The notes under the pieces were generated by a model that saw nothing but the letters and a program-made list of their open reading frames with translations, did not search any database and was not told where the DNA came from. This document shows positions 60,381-64,000 of a stretch of DNA of 64,000 nucleotides, piece after piece. The position numbers and the translations under genes are program-made. Within the stretch, counting starts at the first letter, position 1; every line of letters begins with the position of its first letter. The DNA is from Glycomyces niveus (lineage in GTDB: Bacteria; Actinomycetota; Actinomycetes; Mycobacteriales; Micromonosporaceae), in assembly GCF_017592475.1 (NCBI RefSeq), contig NZ_JAGFNP010000002.1, positions 459,135 through 523,134 on the forward strand, in the 5' to 3' direction.

Positions 60381-61778
60381 GTGAACGCCACCGCCTCCGG
60401 CCAGAGCGGTACCGCCGGGACCTTCGCCCGCCGCGCCGACGCGATCGTCGCCGACCGCCTCCGGGCGGCCGCCGCACGCGAACCGCTCCCCGGCCGCGCC
60501 GAAGGCGACACCGCCGCCGACATCGCCGCCGCCCTCAGCGCCGGGTCCCCGCACGCGGCCCGCTTCACCGCCGAGGTCGCCGCCGCCGTGCGCGGCACCG
60601 CCCTCGCACTCGAAGCGGCCCGGGCCCACCCCACGGACCTGTGGGCGGCCGCCAGCGCGTTCCATCGCGATCCGAGCGTGTGGTTCGAGCAGGCGGTCCT
60701 GCTGGGGCACCCGGTGCATCCGCTCGCGCGCTCCCGGGGCGAGCTGACCGACGACGAGATCCGCTCGTACGCGCCCGAGCACAGGGCGCGGTTCGACCTG
60801 GGGCTCTACGACATCAAGCGGCTCGACGCGCCGGGGCTGTGGGTCACGAAGCGGCAAGGGGACTCGGGGCAGCTGCCGGTCCACCCCTGGCAGGCCGCGC
60901 GCCATGGACTTCAGGAACCGGCGCGGGTGATCGCGGACGCGGCGCCCCTGATGAGCCTGCGCACCGTCTCGGTCGGCGACCTGCACGTCAAGACCGCCGT
61001 CGACCTGCAGCTGACCTCGGCGGTCCGGCACGTCTCGCCCGCCTCGGTCCACAACGGGCCGGCCCTCTCGCTCCGGCTCGCCGAACCGGCCGCCGCCCAA
61101 GGCATCACACTGCTCAAGGAGCGGGCCGCGATCTCCCGGGACGCCGCGGGGCAGCCGCTGCCGCACTTGGCCGCGGTCGTCCGCGTCGCACCGCACCGGT
61201 CCGGGCACCCGCGCGCCGTGCCGCTCGCCGCGCTCGCCGAGACCTGCCCCGCCGACGGGCGCCCGATCGCCGTCGCCTTCACCGGCGATGATCCTGAGTC
61301 GTGGTGGGAGGCGTTCGCAGCGGTCGCGCTGGCGCCGCTGCGGCTGTTCGCCGCGACCGGCGTCGCCCTGGAGGCGCACGGGCAGAACACCCTCGCCTCG
61401 TTCACCGGCGACCGGCCGACCGGCCTGGTGTACCGCGACTTCGGCGGCGTCCGCGTCCCGCCCGACGACTGGCCCGACATCATCGGCGACCTTACCGAAC
61501 CCGACCCCGAAGCGCGCCTGGCGAAACTCCTCGCCGCACTCTTCCCCACCACGCTCACAGCGATCGTGGACGCGTTCGCCGCCTGGTCGGACACCGACCC
61601 CGGCCGATGGTGGTCCACCGTGGCCGACGCGGTCCGCGACCTGGACCTGGACCCGTGGATCGCCCGGGCGGTGCTGCGCGAACCGTGGCCGATCAAGGCC
61701 ACCACTGCGATGCGCCTGGCCGACGACCCGGTCGCCGACCTCTGGGTCCGCGTCGAGAACCCGCTGGCGGCGGCGTGA
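60381..61778 (+). CDS. IucA/IucC-family siderophore (NIS) synthetase
   Basis: 465 aa, shorter than the typical 580-600. NIS motifs: LPVHPWQAARHG, KTAVDLQLTSAVRHVSPASVHNGPALSLRL, ALEAHGQNTLASF, YRDFGGVRV. It ATP-activates a carboxylate (usually citrate) for condensation with an amine or alcohol. Leaderless GTG: TACAGT (60368-60373) seven bases before. GTGA overlap with the next NIS gene. Iron-regulator boxes were not found. Confidence 0.87.
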   Translation: MNATASGQSGTAGTFARRADAIVADRLRAAAAREPLPGRAEGDTAADIAAALSAGSPHAARFTAEVAAAVRGTALALEAARAHPTDLWAAASAFHRDPSVWFEQAVLLGHPVHPLARSRGELTDDEIRSYAPEHRARFDLGLYDIKRLDAPGLWVTKRQGDSGQLPVHPWQAARHGLQEPARVIADAAPLMSLRTVSVGDLHVKTAVDLQLTSAVRHVSPASVHNGPALSLRLAEPAAAQGITLLKERAAISRDAAGQPLPHLAAVVRVAPHRSGHPRAVPLAALAETCPADGRPIAVAFTGDDPESWWEAFAAVALAPLRLFAATGVALEAHGQNTLASFTGDRPTGLVYRDFGGVRVPPDDWPDIIGDLTEPDPEARLAKLLAALFPTTLTAIVDAFAAWSDTDPGRWWSTVADAVRDLDLDPWIARAVLREPWPIKATTAMRLADDPVADLWVRVENPLAAA

Positions 61779-64000
61779 ACCTCGCCTCCCAGATCAAGGC
61801 CGCCGCCTGGCGCGAGCACCTCGCCGGCGCCCGCGACCGGGCCCTGCCCGAGGGCGCCCGCCGGCACGCGTTCAACCAGATCGACGTCGACGGGCCCGAC
61901 GAGGACCCGGTGAAGACCCTCGAAACGGTCCTCGGCGGCGCCGTCCCCGACCACCTCGCCGCCGAGCTCCACTCCGCGCACGAAGGCCTCGCCCACGCGC
62001 AATCGCGCGCCGAGCGGCGCGGCCGGCACCTCGCGGCCCTCGCCGCCCGCGCCGGACACGCGACCCTCGCCGAACTCGTCGCCGCCGGCGGCCGGGACGT
62101 GCACACCACCGCGCGCCTGCTCGAGACCCTCGCGACCGAAGGGCACCAACTGCACCCGTGCGCCCGCACCCGCCTCGGCTGGGACCGGCACGACCGGGAG
62201 CGGTACGACCTCGAAGCCGCCCGGCCGATCCGGATCAGGCTCATCGCCGACCGCGCCGGCGTCCTCGAACGCTCCGGCCAGGACTTCCGCGACCACCCCA
62301 TGCTCCGCGGCCTCGACCTGCCCGACCCCGTCCTCCCCGTCCACCCCTGGCAGCTCGAGCACCGCATCCTCCCCGGCCACCGCGACCTGTTCGACACCGG
62401 ACGCCTCCAAGTCCTCGACGCGACCGTCCCCGCCTGGCCCACCGCCGCGATCCGCACCCTCGCCGGCCACACCGCCCCCGGCTTCCTCAAACTCGCCCTG
62501 GGCATCCACATCACCTCCACGCGCCGCGACATCTCCCCCGCCACCGCCCTGCTCGGCCCGCGCCTCTCCGCGCTCCTGGGCGCCCTCCATCGCATCGGCG
62601 ACAACGGGACCGAGCACCAGCACAGGATCGTCACCGACGTCTCGGGCGCATGGCTGCCCGGCTCGCGCGACCTCACCGCGCTGGCCCGCTCCCCGCTCAC
62701 CGCGATCGAGCCCGAGGGCCTCGTCTACGTCCCGGCCACCGCGCTCACCGCGACCTCCCCGGTCACCGGCATGAGCCTCGCCGCCGAATACGCGCGCTGG
62801 TCCGGCGACCCCGACCGGTGGATCCGCGCCTACGCAAGGCGGTTCGCCCACCCGGTCCTGACCAAGGCCGAAGCCGGCATCGGCCTCGAAGCGCACCTGC
62901 AGAACAGCATCATCGCCATGCGCGGCCCCGACCCGGTCTTCCCCGTCTCCCGCGACCTCGGCGGCGCCCGCATCCACCTGCCCACCCTCCCGTGGGACCT
63001 CGAACTGCCCCAAGGCAGCCCGGTCAACGCCGCGAGCATGGACCAGGTCCGCTCCAAGGTCGCCTACACGCTCTTCCAGAACCACTTCGCGGCCCTCGTC
63101 GCCGTGCTCGAACGCGACCTCGGACTCGACGGCGCCGCGTTCTGGGACGACCTCGCCGACGAGCTCAACGGCCGCCTCTCCCGCGCCGAACGCGAGGCCT
63201 ACCTCGCACCCCGCCAACCCACCAAAGCCCTGCTGACCATGCGCCTGCACCCCGGCAAGGAAATCGAGACCCCCGTGGACAACCCCCTCGCCCGCGCCCA
63301 CGACCACCCCACGCTCGACCGCCACGTCAAAGCCCTCGCCTCGCCCGCCAGCGCCTGGATCTACGACCCGGCCGGCGTGCGCGCGCACCTGGAGTTCCTG
63401 CGGGACCGGTTGGGGCACACGGTGCTGTACGCGATGAAGGCCTGCGCGAACCCCGCGGTGCTGGCCGCGGCCGTGGCGGCGGCGGACGGGATCGAGTGCG
63501 CGTCGGGCGGCGAGCTCGCCGCGGCCCGGGCCGCGGGGGCACGGCGGCTGGCGTTCTCGGGCCCGGCGAAGACGCCTGCCGACCTGGCCGCGGCGGCGGC
63601 GTGCGACGTGCCGGTGTGGATGCACGCCGAGAGCGTGCGCGAACTCGACGCGCTCGCGGCGGCGGGGTTCGCGGGGCCGGTGGCGCTGCGCGTCAACCGG
63701 GGCCGGGCGCTGCCGGGGACGCATCAGATGGCGGGCGCGGTGACGCCGTTCGGGATCGACGAGTCCGCAGTGGCGGCCGCGGTCGACCGGGCGCTCGGCC
63801 TCGGGTTGGACCTCGTCGGTTTCCATCTGCACGCGGTGTCGAACTGCCTTGAGGCCGAGGCGTACGCGCGTCATGTGCGCGACTCGGTCGAGTGGTCGCA
63901 GGGCGCGGCGCGGGGCCGGTTCGATCTGCGGTACGTGAACGTGGGCGGCGGGCTGGGGTCGGATCCGCGCGGGGCGCGCATCGACGTGCCCGCACTCGCC
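61775..64000 (+). CDS. NIS synthetase fused to a PLP-dependent group IV decarboxylase (C-terminus beyond window)
   Basis: 742 codons visible and open to the right edge. Residues about 1-515 are an IucA/IucC synthetase: HPWQLEHRI (from 190), LALGIHITSTRRDISPATAL, TKAEAGIGLEAHLQNSI, SRDLGGARIH, then the FhuF-like SKVAYTLFQNHFAALVAVLE. From about 520 an alanine-racemase-fold decarboxylase begins: WIYDPAGVRAHLEFLR, YAMKACANPAVL (PLP Lys near 555), IECASGGELAAARAAGA, FSGPAKTPADL, GFHLHAVSN, VNVGGGLGSD. This resembles SbnH of staphyloferrin B joined to an SbnE/F-like enzyme. I read every codon from 61775 to the edge and saw no stop. Confidence 0.87.
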   Translation, partial: MNLASQIKAAAWREHLAGARDRALPEGARRHAFNQIDVDGPDEDPVKTLETVLGGAVPDHLAAELHSAHEGLAHAQSRAERRGRHLAALAARAGHATLAELVAAGGRDVHTTARLLETLATEGHQLHPCARTRLGWDRHDRERYDLEAARPIRIRLIADRAGVLERSGQDFRDHPMLRGLDLPDPVLPVHPWQLEHRILPGHRDLFDTGRLQVLDATVPAWPTAAIRTLAGHTAPGFLKLALGIHITSTRRDISPATALLGPRLSALLGALHRIGDNGTEHQHRIVTDVSGAWLPGSRDLTALARSPLTAIEPEGLVYVPATALTATSPVTGMSLAAEYARWSGDPDRWIRAYARRFAHPVLTKAEAGIGLEAHLQNSIIAMRGPDPVFPVSRDLGGARIHLPTLPWDLELPQGSPVNAASMDQVRSKVAYTLFQNHFAALVAVLERDLGLDGAAFWDDLADELNGRLSRAEREAYLAPRQPTKALLTMRLHPGKEIETPVDNPLARAHDHPTLDRHVKALASPASAWIYDPAGVRAHLEFLRDRLGHTVLYAMKACANPAVLAAAVAAADGIECASGGELAAARAAGARRLAFSGPAKTPADLAAAAACDVPVWMHAESVRELDALAAAGFAGPVALRVNRGRALPGTHQMAGAVTPFGIDESAVAAAVDRALGLGLDLVGFHLHAVSNCLEAEAYARHVRDSVEWSQGAARGRFDLRYVNVGGGLGSDPRGARIDVPALA

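Overview
The window is chromosomal DNA of a very high G+C actinomycete. Indicators are strong C/G third-position codon bias, GTG/TTG starts, a mycothiol-dependent maleylpyruvate isomerase-type enzyme, a class III lanthipeptide synthetase, an ECF41 sigma factor and MgtA-like mannosyltransferase chemistry. The genus cannot be fixed from the sequence; a Glycomyces-like or related filamentous actinomycete is only a guess. About 68 protein genes are supported. No tRNA, rRNA, CRISPR array, IS element or prophage was seen.

Layout. 0-12 kb: a class III lanthionine synthetase (cut by the left edge), a DUF2264 protein, an ECF41 sigma factor with a DoxX partner, a secreted EEP phosphodiesterase with a jacalin-like domain, and small metabolic or regulatory genes including an HxlR regulator with twin operators and an epoxide hydrolase. 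12.6-23.4 kb: one long operon for urea uptake and ATP-dependent degradation: urtABCDE, a GntR regulator, biotin-dependent urea carboxylase and allophanate hydrolase. 23.4-35.8 kb: a mosaic of single genes: DNA alkylation repair (ogt plus an Ada/AlkA hybrid), a solitary tyrosine recombinase, a MerR/aldo-keto reductase divergon, an overlapping nucleotidyltransferase/AAA/APH operon, GNAT, TPR, HNH and TmrB-like proteins. 35.9-42.3 kb: a BNR-repeat protein coupled to a ThiS/MoaD protein, a lipoprotein FKBP, a rhomboid protease, a YtrA-type GntR-ABC exporter operon, and VOC and GNAT genes. 42.3-50.3 kb: a zinc-ribbon coiled-coil protein behind a very AT-rich promoter, tandem DinB paralogs, a methyltransferase, a second DoxX with twin operators, hemolysin III and a glycosyltransferase.

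50.9-60.3 kb is the most unusual block. Two translationally coupled LuxR-type regulators face an operon of two different dynamin-like GTPases with a GrpE-like membrane protein between them and a strongly acidic protein after them; a membrane-anchored J-domain protein follows. No Hsp70 is present in the window. 60.4-64 kb begins an NRPS-independent siderophore locus: an IucA/IucC synthetase overlapping a second NIS synthetase that is fused in frame to a PLP-dependent group IV decarboxylase and runs off the right edge.

A window-wide pattern is leaderless expression. At least sixteen start codons sit 6-9 nt after a TANNNT hexamer and mostly lack a Shine-Dalgarno sequence, whereas operon-internal genes use ATGA/GTGA/TGATG overlaps or SD sites. 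Several convergent gene pairs share a 4-bp CTAG/CTAA stop overlap.
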